This document shows positions 62,885 through 64,000 of a stretch of DNA of 64,000 nt, one piece after another. The DNA comes from Rutidosis leptorrhynchoides (Eukaryota; Streptophyta; Magnoliopsida; Asterales; Asteraceae): assembly GCF_046630445.1 (NCBI RefSeq), contig NC_092334.1, positions 109,689,001 through 109,753,000 on the forward strand. The letters run 5' to 3'. Position 1 is the stretch's first letter, and each line of letters starts with the position of its first letter. The notes under the pieces were generated by a model, which ran no database searches, was not told where the DNA came from, and saw only the letters and a program-made list of their open reading frames with translations. A program made the translations under genes and the position numbers.

Positions 62885-63622
62885 TTGGGTCATATTGTGG
62901 GTATTAATGGTATTCTGGTTGATCCTGCGAAGATAAAAACGGTCAAGAAATGGGAGACTCCTAAGTTTCCAACGCAGATTCGGCAATTCTTAGGTCTCGC
63001 CGGCAATTATAGGAGATTCACTGAGGGATTTTCTACTATTGCCCGACCGTTGACAGCATTAACTCAAAAGGGTAAAAAGTATGAGTGGACTGAGCAACAT
63101 GAGTCTGCATTTTCGTTGTTAAAACAGAAATTGACTACTGATCCGATTTTGTCTTTACCTGAAGGGAATGAAGATTTTGTGATTTACTGCGATGCTTCAC
63201 GACAGGGTTTTGGTTGCGTGTTGATGCAACGAAAGAAAGTGACCGCCTATGGGTCACGACAGCTAAAGATTCATGAGCAGAATTATACGACACATGACTT
63301 GAAACTTGGTGTTGTGGTCTTTGCACTGAATATGTGGAGACACTATTTGTATGGTACTAAGTTTACGATTTTCACCGATCACAAGAGCTTACAACATATC
63401 TTCGATCAGAAACAGCTCAACATGAGAGAGAGACGTTGGGTAGAACTGCTAAACGACTACGACTGTGAGATTCGCTATCATCCTGGCAAGGCCAATGTTG
63501 TTGTAGATGCCTTTATTAGGAAAGAGAAGGATAAACCTCTCCAAGTTATAGCGCTGAATATGACTATCCGAATGAACCTTACTTCTCAGATACGCGATGC
63601 ACAACTTGAGGCTTTGACATAA
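62885..63622 (+). pseudogene. Gypsy connection and RNase H domain
   Basis: Open for 245 codons: end of RT (GHIVGINGILVDPAKI), FLGLAGNYRRF, then the RNase H core (YCDASRQGFGCVL; HDLKLGVVVFAL; FTDHKSLQHIF; RYHPGKANVV). The usual Glu of HDLELGAVV is Lys here, removing a probable catalytic acid. Same frame as the upstream RT segment, separated by a stop. Confidence 0.8.
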
Positions 63623-64000
63623 AAGAATATTAATACTGAATCACTCAAGGGTCTAGATAAATAGTTTGCCATTAGAGATTATGGAACTCATTACTTTGCT
63701 AATAGAATTTGGTTGGCGGATTAAGGGAACTAATGCTAGATGAGGCACACAAGTCAAGATATTATATTCACCCTGGATCCGACAAAATGTATCAAGATCT
63801 TAAGGCATTGTATTGGTGGTGCAATTTGAAAGTCGATATTGCTACCTATTTTGGTAGATGCTTGACATATGCTAAGGTCAAGGTAGAACATCAGAGATCG
63901 TCAAGACTGCTGACACAGCCAGAGATTCCCCAGTGTAAATGGGAATGTATAGCTATGGACTTCATTACTAAGTTACCCAAGACTGTGGGAGGTTACAATA
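63623..64000 (+). pseudogene. Gypsy integrase, N-terminal part, broken
   Basis: After several stops and frame changes a segment reads [25 protein letters not shown] and [10 protein letters not shown]. This is an HHCC-type zinc region followed by the first part of the catalytic core. The second His/Cys and the DDE residues lie partly off the right edge. Confidence 0.7.

Larger units (their letters stand above)
18413..64000 (+). mobile_element. Tekay-like Ty3/gypsy retrotransposon, decayed, 3' end outside window
   Basis: Host of the nested stack. Its 5' LTR begins TGTCACACCCC at 18413 and ends GGGGTGTTACA at 59443, split by two insertions. After it come an initiator-Met tRNA primer-binding site, gag with zinc knuckles, protease, reverse transcriptase, RNase H and the start of integrase. 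The RT and RNase H sequences resemble the Tekay (Del) chromovirus clade. Many stops, frameshifts and altered catalytic residues mean it cannot encode its own enzymes. The 3' LTR lies beyond the right edge, so integrity and age cannot be judged. Confidence 0.88.

Overview
This is plant nuclear DNA: AT-rich, with canonical GT-AG introns, a plant-type P4-ATPase, plant L1 LINE, Copia (Sirevirus-like) and Ty3/gypsy (Tekay-like, Athila-like) elements. The repeat families resemble those of large Asteraceae genomes, but that assignment is from memory and not proven here. Only one host gene is present; almost everything right of about 7.6 kb is transposable-element DNA.

Layout. (1) 1-7110, minus strand: the 5' two-thirds of an ALA2-type phospholipid flippase gene. 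I could place 18 coding exons with consistent phases; the C-terminal exons lie beyond the left edge. (2) 7110-7656: upstream spacer with a probable Helitron 3' terminus. (3) 7657-18334, minus strand: an L1-type LINE with a 16-bp target duplication and a poly(A) end. Its 3' UTR carries a 674-bp hAT MITE (8-bp duplication), and its ORF1 is split by a 3.7-kb solo LTR (5-bp duplication), which itself contains a fold-back MITE with telomere-like repeats. (4) 18413 to beyond the right edge, plus strand: an old Tekay-like gypsy element. Its ~3.76-kb 5' LTR has been cut into three pieces by later insertions. The first insertion is a Copia-type element with gag remnants but no pol (19967-47472, minus). 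One of its LTRs is interrupted by a Sirevirus-like Copia element (20449-38440, minus), which in turn holds a solo LTR (26955-29388). The second insertion is a recent Athila-like element encoding only Gag-protease (48967-58725, plus). All these boundaries are supported by matching 5-bp target duplications (AATTA, ACAAG, CTCAG, ACATG).

Function. ALA2 is the only gene expected to serve the plant. The LINE, Sirevirus and gypsy element carry stops, frameshifts or lost catalytic residues. The Gag-protease element has an intact 899-codon ORF and LTRs with about 0.5% divergence, so it is the youngest dated insertion, but it would need reverse transcriptase and integrase from another element. The most interesting points are the nested stack itself, a promoter- and intron-like leader in front of the Sirevirus third ORF, tandem related ORFs in the pol-less Copia element, a spliceable intron in gypsy gag, and a GC-AG intron in ALA2. 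I found no tRNA, rRNA or CRISPR features.
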